Origin: Alphaproteobacteria bacterium
Lineage (GTDB): Bacteria > Pseudomonadota > Alphaproteobacteria > UBA8366
DNA length: 6,627 nucleotides
NCBI GenBank assembly: GCA_018665505.1
Contig: JABJCS010000271.1
Span: 1-6,627, forward strand
Direction: 5' to 3'
A program made the translations under genes and the position numbers. This document shows, piece by piece, positions 1 through 6,077 of the stretch. Under the pieces are notes generated by a model. The model saw nothing but the letters and a program-made list of their open reading frames with translations, was not told where the DNA came from and ran no database searches. The stretch's first letter is position 1. Each line of letters starts with the position of its first letter.

Positions 1-482
1 GCCATGGAGGCAAACATTTTCGATCCATTCAGCCGATAGACATCGCCGTCTCGGACCGCTGTCGTCTTCATATTGCCGAGCGCATCGGAACCACCGCTTG
101 ATTCCGTCAACGCCATCATGCCGATGGTCTCACCCGCCAAGAGCGGCGGCACGAACTTCATGACCTGCTCCACTGAGCCTCCCGCGTAGATGCATTGCGG
201 ACAGGTCGATCCCTGTTGGTTGTTGCAGGCAGCGAACCGCACGTCATTGCGCGCCAGTTCCTCGCTGACCACCGTTGCCGCTACATAACCGAGATCAGTA
301 CCACCGACGGATTCCGGAAAGACGCAGCCGTAAAAGCCTGCGTCACCCGCCTTCTTCACAAGATCGCGTGGAAACTCACCGCGGCCCTCAAACCCATCCA
401 TCACCGGGTTGACTTCGGTCTCCATGAAGCGGTTCACGCTATCTCGAATCACACGAATTTCGTCTGGCAGCATCTCGTCCAT
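1..482 (-). CDS. Acyl-CoA dehydrogenase family protein, N-terminal part (3' end outside window)
   Basis: The 160 visible residues are the N-terminal helical domain and the start of the middle beta domain of an acyl-CoA dehydrogenase, an FAD enzyme that introduces an alpha,beta double bond into an acyl-CoA and passes electrons to electron-transfer flavoprotein. Residues 6-118 fit the helical domain. The stretch ALTESSGGSD at residues 124-133 matches the family signature around the flavin, and LNGSKMF at 151-157 is the usual next block. The catalytic glutamate would lie in the missing C-terminal domain, so activity cannot be judged. The family is normally about 380 residues, so less than half is seen. 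I chose ATG at 482 because AGGAAGG lies 6 bases upstream; another ATG three codons in has no better site. It is the third gene of the minus-strand operon, 11 bases after the CoA-transferase. Its acyl substrate cannot be read from this part. Confidence 0.93.
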   Translation of the reverse strand, partial: MDEMLPDEIRVIRDSVNRFMETEVNPVMDGFEGRGEFPRDLVKKAGDAGFYGCVFPESVGGTDLGYVAATVVSEELARNDVRFAACNNQQGSTCPQCIYAGGSVEQVMKFVPPLLAGETIGMMALTESSGGSDALGNMKTTAVRDGDVYRLNGSKMFASM

Positions 483-488
483 CGGGAA

Positions 489-495
489 CCTTCCT
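489..495 (-). promoter_or_regulatory. Ribosome-binding site overlapping the upstream stop codon
   Basis: On the minus strand AGGAAGG lies 6 bases before the dehydrogenase ATG. Its first two bases are the last two bases of the TAG stop of the CoA-transferase. A ribosome ending the upstream gene therefore sits on this site, which suggests translational coupling (inference). Confidence 0.7.
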
Positions 496-1693
496 AGGCC
501 ACAACCTCGTCGGATCTGAGATCCGCGACCTCGCTATCATTTAATCCGAGAACATTCTTCAAAATTTCATCCGTATGCTCGCCCAACAATGGTGGTGGCA
601 AATCCTGGCGATCCGGCCCGCCCGGCAACCCGATGGGTGAGCGCAAGGTGCGCAATGCACCCGCCGTCGGATGATCCAGGGTTTGAATCAATCCCGCTTC
701 AATGACTTCCGGCGCGTTCAGCGCTTCCTCGAGGCTGCGCACCGGCCCGCACGGAACACCTGCTTTGCGCAATGTCTCGACCCAGTGATCTCGCGGTTGT
801 GCTTTGAAGATATCGGCGAGCAACCCCATGAATTCATCCCGCCGGTTTACCCGGTCCCCCATGGTCGCATACGGGTCTTCATTCAGGTCAGGCCGTTCAA
901 GCGCTTTGACCACGAGGTTCTCGTAAAGCCTCTGGGTGCCGCAGGCGAGATAGAACAACCCACCGTCACTGCCCGCGAAGGCGCCGACTGGCACCACGGT
1001 CGGAAAGCCGTTCCCCATGCGCGGCGGCGCTTCACCGCTGGTGAAATAATATTGCGCTGCATTGCCGAGAACCGAAATTGCGCCGCCCATCAACGACACA
1101 TCGATATGCCGTCCGGTCCCGGTCGCCTTTTGATCGACCACGGCGGCGCAGACCGCCGTAGATGCGTAGAGACTGGTGAACAAGTCGATGATTGAGAGCG
1201 GGTGGCGCATCGGCGATCCGTCGATCTCTCCGCAGAGCGACATCAGCCCCATTTCCGCCTGAAAGACGGGATCGAGGCCCGGTCGGTCCGACATCATGCC
1301 TTCCTGTCCGTAGGCGGAGACCGAACAATAGACGAGGCGCGGGTTCAGCTCGCGCAACGTCTCATAATCGACACCGAGGCGTTTCGCGACGCCGGGGCGG
1401 AAATTTTCGACGAAAACGTCAGACGATGCCGCCACCTTCAGGACAAGATCACGTCCCGCATCCGTCTTCATATCAATGGCGATGCTCTTCTTGTTCCGGT
1501 TAAAGGCCAGATAGAAATGTCCTTCGCCGCCGACTTCGGGCGGTTTCATGCGGCGCGAATCGTCACCGCTGCCGGGCACTTCGACCTTTATAACTTCCGC
1601 GCCCATATCCGCGAGCTGCATGGTGCAATTCGGCCCGGCAATGATCCGCGAGAGATCGAGGACCCGCACACCCTCTAACGGCAGCGCGCTCAT
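494..1693 (-). CDS. CaiB/BaiF family (family III) CoA-transferase
   Basis: This 399-residue protein belongs to the family III CoA-transferases, which move CoA from a donor acyl-CoA to a carboxylic acid in the cytoplasm and so activate the acid for beta-oxidation-type steps. The N-terminus (PLEGVRVLDLSRIIAGP, residues 5-21), the ADMGAEVIKVE block (28-38), the DPVFQAEMGLM block (141-151) and the C-terminal PPPLLGEHTDEIL (366-378) are family hallmarks. Asp170 in IIDLFTSLYA lies where formyl-CoA transferase has its catalytic Asp169, so the enzyme looks active. Length is normal (about 390-430). Its ATG overlaps the stop of the flavoprotein gene as ATGA, and TGGAG lies 8 bases upstream, inside that gene. 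The following dehydrogenase fits a path in which the acid is first activated and then dehydrogenated. Substrates in this family (carnitine, bile acids, oxalate, succinyl/mesaconyl, benzylsuccinate) cannot be told apart by eye. Confidence 0.95.
   Translation of the reverse strand: MSALPLEGVRVLDLSRIIAGPNCTMQLADMGAEVIKVEVPGSGDDSRRMKPPEVGGEGHFYLAFNRNKKSIAIDMKTDAGRDLVLKVAASSDVFVENFRPGVAKRLGVDYETLRELNPRLVYCSVSAYGQEGMMSDRPGLDPVFQAEMGLMSLCGEIDGSPMRHPLSIIDLFTSLYASTAVCAAVVDQKATGTGRHIDVSLMGGAISVLGNAAQYYFTSGEAPPRMGNGFPTVVPVGAFAGSDGGLFYLACGTQRLYENLVVKALERPDLNEDPYATMGDRVNRRDEFMGLLADIFKAQPRDHWVETLRKAGVPCGPVRSLEEALNAPEVIEAGLIQTLDHPTAGALRTLRSPIGLPGGPDRQDLPPPLLGEHTDEILKNVLGLNDSEVADLRSDEVVA
1690..1693 (-). other. 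ATGA stop/start overlap
   Basis: The TGA stop of the nitronate monooxygenase-like gene and the ATG of the CoA-transferase share bases as ATGA on the minus strand. This shows directly that the two genes are packed as one unit. Such overlaps usually go with cotranscription and coupled translation. Confidence 0.9.
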
Positions 1694-2859
1694 GCGGAGA
1701 ACTCCACAGCGCTCTGCGTTTGCTCAAGCGCCTGGATAGTTCCCGTTACCAAATCATCGAATATTTCCGCCGCTGGACGAACACTCGCCAACATGCCCGA
1801 AGCTTGACCCGCTGGATTGCTGTGCAGGTCATACCGTCCCGCCGCTGCCGCCGACGCGTTAAAATCGTCCATCATGATTTTTTGATATGGCATCGGAAGC
1901 GGCTCCAAACCTGATTCATCCCAAGCCTGTACGGCTGAATTTTTATAACTGCGCATGGTTTTCCCTGTGTAAATTCTGCGTATATCGAAGTCTTGCGACC
2001 TACCATCGACAATTTGCTGTTTGTTTTGTGGATCAATCGCGCATTCCGCCGCGACCAAGAAAGCGGTCCCGATCCACGCACCGCTCGCACCCAATGCCAA
2101 AGCAGCGGCAATGCCGCGACCGTCGGATATTCCGCCAGCACCTAATACCGGCATCGGCGCCACGGCATCAACGACCTGCGGGATCAGCGGGAAGTTCGCG
2201 ATCTTTCCCGTATGACCACCGGCCTCGTAACCTTGAGCCACGATGATATCGACCCCTGCGGTTTTTTGGCGTTCCGCGTTTCGGGGCGAACCCGCCAGAC
2301 CCATGACCTTCATATCCCGATCATGCGCCAACGGCACCACCCAACTAGGGTCGCCAAGCCCAGCCGCGAAGACTTGTACGTCTTCCTCCATGATCACGTC
2401 GACTTGTTGCTGGATATTGTTGCGGTTCGTCTGTCCCGGTGTGCCACCGTCCGCACCGGAGGTATTGGCGACGACAAATTCATTGTCGACTTCAACCGGC
2501 GACAATTCGAACTTTTCCATCAACCTTTCGACGAAGGCGACATGTTCCGGGAACCGTTGACGCAATTGCGCGCGTACCGCCGAGCGTGTTCCGCCTGCTT
2601 CAGCCGCTACTTTTCCCGGCAGAATCAGATCTACGCCCACTGGCTTTGACGTCAGGGACCGGGTCTCGCGAATGGCGTCGCGTAATTCTTCCGGCGTCAA
2701 CCCAGAGCCACCAATCACCCCCAAACCGCCCGCTTCCGACACGGCAGCGACCAGCGCCGGCGGTGTCGCCCTGCCACGCGAACCCATTCCCGCGAGAACA
2801 ATCGGATACTCAATTCCCAATTGCTCGCAGAAAGAAGTCCGAAATATCGACGTCGCCAT
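1690..2859 (-). CDS. Nitronate monooxygenase / 2-nitropropane dioxygenase-family FMN protein
   Basis: This 389-residue protein is a TIM-barrel FMN enzyme of the nitronate monooxygenase (NPD) family. Members oxidise alkyl nitronates, but relatives include NADH:quinone reductases and FabK-type enoyl reductases, so the exact reaction is open. Visible blocks are AGMGSRG (23-29), SEAGGLGVIGG (41-51), AQGYEAGGHTG (208-218) with His216 at the place of the catalytic histidine of true nitronate monooxygenases, and VLGAGGISDGRG (238-249) plus ALGASGAWIGTAFL (255-268) for FMN phosphate binding. A polar stretch at about 84-148 is longer than in compact family members and explains the extra length. The usual P-M near the first strand is G-M here. 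Start chosen at 2859: GGTGGAGAG lies about 7 bases upstream. It is the first gene of the minus-strand operon. Action on a nitro compound is possible but not shown by context. Confidence 0.88.
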   Translation of the reverse strand: MATSIFRTSFCEQLGIEYPIVLAGMGSRGRATPPALVAAVSEAGGLGVIGGSGLTPEELRDAIRETRSLTSKPVGVDLILPGKVAAEAGGTRSAVRAQLRQRFPEHVAFVERLMEKFELSPVEVDNEFVVANTSGADGGTPGQTNRNNIQQQVDVIMEEDVQVFAAGLGDPSWVVPLAHDRDMKVMGLAGSPRNAERQKTAGVDIIVAQGYEAGGHTGKIANFPLIPQVVDAVAPMPVLGAGGISDGRGIAAALALGASGAWIGTAFLVAAECAIDPQNKQQIVDGRSQDFDIRRIYTGKTMRSYKNSAVQAWDESGLEPLPMPYQKIMMDDFNASAAAAGRYDLHSNPAGQASGMLASVRPAAEIFDDLVTGTIQALEQTQSAVEFSA

Positions 2860-2968
2860 CTAAAATCTCTCCACCCAATCTTTTCGGCTACTTCGAATGA
2901 TGTATGCTCGCTTGAAACGGTGAACAGCAGAACCGAAACAGCTTGCGAACTAGGATCGAGGAAAATTC
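2860..2968. promoter_or_regulatory. Divergent intergenic region with the starts of both transcription units
   Basis: The 109 bases separate two genes pointing away from each other, so promoters for both should lie here. On the plus strand TTGAAA at 2912-2917 matches five of six bases of a -35 box, but the spaced -10 position (about 2935-2940, GAAACA) is poor. On the minus strand I see no convincing box pair. A short inverted pair CGGT (2918-2921) and ACCG (2932-2935) could be half-sites of an operator, though it is too short to rely on. Ribosome-binding sites are at each end: GAGGA at 2958-2962 for the plus gene and GGTGGAGAG, read on the minus strand, for the other. Confidence 0.45.
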
Positions 2969-4345
2969 ATGGCAACCGATAAACTTGGGTTGGAATTTAC
3001 GGCCTCACTTCCCGATACAGCAGATGCCTTTAACGCAGCCATGGACGATTATATGCTGTTCAGCGGGGAGCCGGTGGGACGTCTCCTGTCCACGGCGGAG
3101 GTCGATCCTGACTTCGCCATGGGGTACTGCTTGACCGGGTGTCTGCGCCTATTCGGCGGCGTCGGACCAAGCCATCCGCGCGTCAGCCTTGAACTACGCG
3201 CCGCCCGAGCGCGCCGCAGCCGTGTGACCCCGCGCGAACAAGCCCATATCGACGCCTTTGAAGTTGCCGCCACCGGCGAGTTCTCCAAAGCAGGCCGCAT
3301 GTGGGACGAAATCCTGTGCGAGTATCCACACGACATGATGGCGGCCAAATGCGCTCATGAATCTTATTTCCTGGTCGGCGAGGCCCGGCTGCTGAGAAAA
3401 TCGGTCCAAACCATCCTGCCGAGCTGGAGCAACAATATGCCCTATTACGGCTATCTCCTCGGCATGGGCGCGTTCGGCCTGGAGGAAGCGGGTGACTATA
3501 CGGAGGCAGAGAAGATGGGCCGTGAGGCCGTCGAGATCGAGCCACGTGATGGCTGGGCTGTCCACGCCGTCGCCCATGTGATGCAGATGCAGGGGCGTTG
3601 CGACGAAAACATCGAATGGCTGAAGAACACCGTCGACAATTGGCGTGATGCGGTCTGGCTTAGCGGTCATTTATGGTGGCATCTATGCCTACCGTTGCTG
3701 GAGAAAGAGCAGTTTGACCGGGTCTTGGATATCTACGACGCCCGCATGGCGAATTGCGACGAGGACATGGTCACTCGACTGATGGATTGCAGCTCCATGT
3801 TGTGGCGGTTGGAATCGCTGGGCCTGGACGTAGGCGACCGCTGGGAGCCCTTGGCCGACAAGTGGATGCGCCACTCGGACGAACACGCGATTGCCTTCAC
3901 TGACGCACATTTCGCGATGACCATGGCCGCCGTCGACCGGCAACGCACGCTCAAGCGGTTTATGCAGAGCCAACATGCTTTCGTCGAAGCGGAAAACAGC
4001 ACCAATTCCAACATCCTCGAACGCATCGGAGGGCCTCTCTGCGAGGGATTCGGCGCCTATCGGAACGAGGAATATGGCGAAGCCGCCAATAAGATCGGCC
4101 CCGTTATCGGGGAGACCTGGCGGATCGGAGGAAGTAACGCACAACGAGATGTCTTTCGCCTGACGCTGACCAACGCCTTGCTGCGCGGGCAACGTTTCGA
4201 GGAGGCCCGTGATATTCTAGAGCCCCTCGTACAGGCAGGAGAGACACCGAGCCTTCTCTATGATTTGGCGACAGCCTATGACGGCCTCGGAAAATCGGAG
4301 GAAGCGGACGAGCTCCGAAATAGAGCGGTCGCGCGACTCAATTAG
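2969..4345 (+). CDS. TTC38-like tetratricopeptide repeat protein
   Basis: This 458-residue protein resembles the TTC38 family (tetratricopeptide repeat protein 38), found in animals and many bacteria at about 450-470 residues, with no settled biochemical function. It has no signal peptide or membrane segment, so it is probably cytoplasmic. Helical TPR-type units are visible, for example AGDYTEAEKMGREAVEIEP (174-192) and the C-terminal LLYDLATAYDGLGKSEEADE (429-448). Typical family blocks are HAVAHVMQMQGR (199-210), GHLWWHL (233-239), FTDAHFAMTMA (310-320) and GGSNAQRDVF (387-396). The recurring His and Trp residues in these blocks are conserved beyond what a plain TPR scaffold needs, hinting at a binding or catalytic site (inference). 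GAGGA stands 6 bases before the ATG, which supports this start. The GlpD-like gene follows after 67 bases on the same strand, so they are probably cotranscribed. Confidence 0.88.
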   Translation: MATDKLGLEFTASLPDTADAFNAAMDDYMLFSGEPVGRLLSTAEVDPDFAMGYCLTGCLRLFGGVGPSHPRVSLELRAARARRSRVTPREQAHIDAFEVAATGEFSKAGRMWDEILCEYPHDMMAAKCAHESYFLVGEARLLRKSVQTILPSWSNNMPYYGYLLGMGAFGLEEAGDYTEAEKMGREAVEIEPRDGWAVHAVAHVMQMQGRCDENIEWLKNTVDNWRDAVWLSGHLWWHLCLPLLEKEQFDRVLDIYDARMANCDEDMVTRLMDCSSMLWRLESLGLDVGDRWEPLADKWMRHSDEHAIAFTDAHFAMTMAAVDRQRTLKRFMQSQHAFVEAENSTNSNILERIGGPLCEGFGAYRNEEYGEAANKIGPVIGETWRIGGSNAQRDVFRLTLTNALLRGQRFEEARDILEPLVQAGETPSLLYDLATAYDGLGKSEEADELRNRAVARLN

Positions 4346-4412
4346 ATCGGGAAATTTAAATTTGGGGATAAGCGATCCTCATTTAACCCTCAGGAACAAG
4401 GAAAACCGCCGT
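4346..4412 (+). other. Short AT-rich spacer between the TPR gene and the GlpD-like gene
   Basis: The spacer begins with a 12-base palindrome AAATTTAAATTT at 4352-4363, followed by a weak six-pair hairpin (4364-4369 with 4375-4380, one G-T pair, five-base loop). No T-run follows the hairpin, so it is not an intrinsic terminator, and readthrough into the next gene is expected. A secondary promoter in the AT-rich part is possible but not recognisable. Confidence 0.4.
4398..4402 (+). promoter_or_regulatory. Ribosome-binding site that decides the GlpD-like start
   Basis: AAGGA lies 10 bases before ATG 4413. The open frame runs back to an ATG at 4260 inside the TPR gene, but that start has no such site and would add 51 residues of low-complexity, non-family sequence. 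The site therefore favours 4413. Confidence 0.6.
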
Positions 4413-5975
4413 ATGCACGCAAAGTCACTGCACGATATGGAAGATTGTCTCTTCGATGTCGTCATCATTGGAGGCGGGATCAGCGGATCAAGTTCCGCTC
4501 AACATTTAGCGGCCGCCGGATACAGCGTTCTTCTTTTGGAAAAGAACGATTTCGCGTCAGGAGCCTCGTCGCGGTCTAGTAGATTACTTCACAGTGGCTT
4601 GCGATATCTGGCACCGCCAAAATCTCTATGGGATTTTGTAAAAAAGCCAAGCTCTTTCCTTTCGAATGTCCGTTCCGCGCGAGAATCGAGCCAAGTCGGA
4701 GACGAAATGATTCGTTCTTTACCAAATGGCGTTCACACAACCCGTTTGCTTTTGCCTATTTTTGAATCGTCGAACTATCGCGGATGGCAAGTCGACCTGG
4801 GCGCCAAATTTCTGCAGCTTGTCGGTCTTCGCAAAACACCGCTGAATTATGCTCGCGATGCAGCCGACGACGCACGAAGCCTGCCTTTCATTCAATGGCT
4901 GAGACAAGGAAACCAATTGCAAAGCGTAGTCGGTGTCGACGATCACCAATTTCATTGGCCCGAGCGCATCTGTATCGACGGCATTTTGGACGCCGAGCGG
5001 ATGGGGGCCGTTGTTCTGAATTATACAGCTGCGGAAGAATTTGAGCGCGAGAACGACGTGTGGCGAGTTACCCTTAAAAACCAGGACGGCGACAAAGCAG
5101 CTGTAAGCGGCAAAGTTTTGTTGAATTTCACCGGCGCGTGGATCGATCGCGTCAATGGGATGAACCCCGCCAAGACGCAACCCAAAAGACAGATTGTTTG
5201 GGTCAAGGGTGTCTCCATCGCCCTCCAACTGCCTGAGAAATTCGAAGGGGTCGGCATCGCCGGGCTAAACTCCGAAGGCGACGCCATCATGTGCGTTCCC
5301 TGGGGCAAGCTGCACTACATCGGCCCGACCGAAACCGTCTATGAAGGTGACATTGACGATGTAACGCCGGAAGATGAGGATATCGACGAGCTGATCCATG
5401 AGATCAATTTGTTTATGCCGGGTATGAACATGGACCGGTCCAAAATCCTCCAGGCCTGGGCGGGAGTCAGACCTCTCAACTACGACCCCGACCTCCCCAA
5501 GGGACGGAGGCTCCCGTACAGCGTTATTCATGATCTCGGCAAGGAAGGCTTTCCCAACATGCTGACTGTGACCTGGGCCGCCTTTATGATGCACCAGCCG
5601 ACCGCTCGGCGCGTGGTGAAAGCCGTTAGAAAGCGCCTCCGCCCGTCTCTTCCACCACAGGCGCTGCGCTTCGGTGGCGAGGAGGTGGATGCGACTTCTT
5701 CTCCATCGCTATTGGCGGCCAGACCGGATGTCACACACGCACACATTCTACGCTCTGTCGAAAAAGAATACGCGCGAGACCTAGTCGGCATCCTATACCG
5801 GCGAACCGGTCTTGGATGGTATACGCAAATTCCAGAGCAAGCGGTGCGAGAGACGGCGGAGTTAGTGGCGCCAACCCTTGGGTGGGATAAGAGTGACATT
5901 GACCGCGAAGTCGAGAGTTTCGCGGCGTATGTTCGCAAGTATCATTTGATGAGTCCTACAGACTGGACCGCGTGA
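4413..5975 (+). CDS. GlpD-like FAD-dependent oxidoreductase (glycerol-3-phosphate dehydrogenase family, divergent)
   Basis: With start 4413 the product is 520 residues, close to the aerobic glycerol-3-phosphate dehydrogenase GlpD (about 500). GlpD oxidises glycerol 3-phosphate to dihydroxyacetone phosphate at the inner membrane face and feeds electrons to quinone. The Rossmann motif DVVIIGGGISG (15-25), an acidic LLEKNDF (41-47), SSRSSRLLHSGLRYL (52-66) with Arg64-Tyr65 at the GlpD substrate-contact positions, IGPTETVYEGD (303-313) and AGVRPL (350-355) with Arg353 all follow GlpD order. The C-terminal DAO_C-type domain is present (EKEYARDLVGILYRRTGLG, 450-468). The GlpD block GGKLTTYR, which includes a substrate-binding lysine, is replaced by WAAFMMHQPTARR (388-400), so glycerol 3-phosphate may not be the substrate. 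It follows the TPR gene and ends before a terminator. I am sure of the family and unsure of the substrate. Confidence 0.88.
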   Translation: MHAKSLHDMEDCLFDVVIIGGGISGSSSAQHLAAAGYSVLLLEKNDFASGASSRSSRLLHSGLRYLAPPKSLWDFVKKPSSFLSNVRSARESSQVGDEMIRSLPNGVHTTRLLLPIFESSNYRGWQVDLGAKFLQLVGLRKTPLNYARDAADDARSLPFIQWLRQGNQLQSVVGVDDHQFHWPERICIDGILDAERMGAVVLNYTAAEEFERENDVWRVTLKNQDGDKAAVSGKVLLNFTGAWIDRVNGMNPAKTQPKRQIVWVKGVSIALQLPEKFEGVGIAGLNSEGDAIMCVPWGKLHYIGPTETVYEGDIDDVTPEDEDIDELIHEINLFMPGMNMDRSKILQAWAGVRPLNYDPDLPKGRRLPYSVIHDLGKEGFPNMLTVTWAAFMMHQPTARRVVKAVRKRLRPSLPPQALRFGGEEVDATSSPSLLAARPDVTHAHILRSVEKEYARDLVGILYRRTGLGWYTQIPEQAVRETAELVAPTLGWDKSDIDREVESFAAYVRKYHLMSPTDWTA

Positions 5976-6019
5976 CCCAAGGGGTCGAAGACCTATATCG
6001 CTAAACAACACATCTAACG
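5976..6019 (+). other. 3' spacer after the GlpD-like gene
   Basis: These 44 bases precede the terminator. A small GGTC/GACC hairpin with a GAA loop (5983-5993) and an AT-rich TATATC (5994-5999) are the only visible points. TATATC resembles a -10 box, but no -35 box stands at the right distance, so a promoter for the downstream gene is not supported. Confidence 0.3.
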
Positions 6020-6052
6020 GCGCCGCGCTGAAGACCGCGCGGCGCATTTTTT
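6020..6052 (+). terminator. Rho-independent terminator after the GlpD-like gene
   Basis: A perfect 9-base-pair GC stem (GCGCCGCGC at 6020-6028 with GCGCGGCGC at 6037-6045) encloses an 8-base loop. After one A comes a run of six T (6047-6052). The T-run is on the plus strand only, so it acts on rightward transcription. It ends 25 bases before the next start codon, so the downstream gene either has its own very close start or is reached by readthrough. Confidence 0.88.
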
Positions 6053-6064
6053 CGGCTACCGCAT

Positions 6065-6071
6065 GAGAGGG
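6065..6071 (+). promoter_or_regulatory. Ribosome-binding site that decides the ThDP enzyme start
   Basis: GAGAGGG sits 6 bases before ATG 6078. An in-frame ATG at 6063 would overlap this site and has only the T-rich terminator tail upstream, so 6078 is preferred. Confidence 0.65.
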
Positions 6072-6077
6072 CTTCCC

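Noticed and set aside
195..497. Open frame on the plus strand opposite the acyl-CoA dehydrogenase
   Set aside because: The minus-strand reading gives an unmistakable dehydrogenase, and the plus product has no family features.
671..1195. Long open frame on the plus strand opposite the CoA-transferase
   Set aside because: It lies antisense to a gene with clear family motifs, is rich in Arg/His/Pro and shows no recognisable domain, so it is a shadow frame.
3689..4192. Long open frame on the minus strand opposite the TPR gene
   Set aside because: The plus-strand frame carries TTC38-like motifs over the same bases, and this frame has no domain and no ribosome-binding site that I can identify.
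4364..4380. Possible terminator hairpin between the TPR and GlpD-like genes
   Set aside because: The stem is six pairs with one G-T pair and no T-run follows, so termination is not supported.
4260..4412. Upstream in-frame extension of the GlpD-like gene, overlapping the TPR gene
   Set aside because: The extra 51 residues are Arg/Ser-rich, match no part of the family and mostly overlap the TPR coding sequence in another frame. A ribosome-binding site supports ATG 4413 instead.
6063..6077. Alternative in-frame ATG at 6063 for the ThDP enzyme
   Set aside because: It has no Shine-Dalgarno sequence upstream and would consume the good site that serves ATG 6078.
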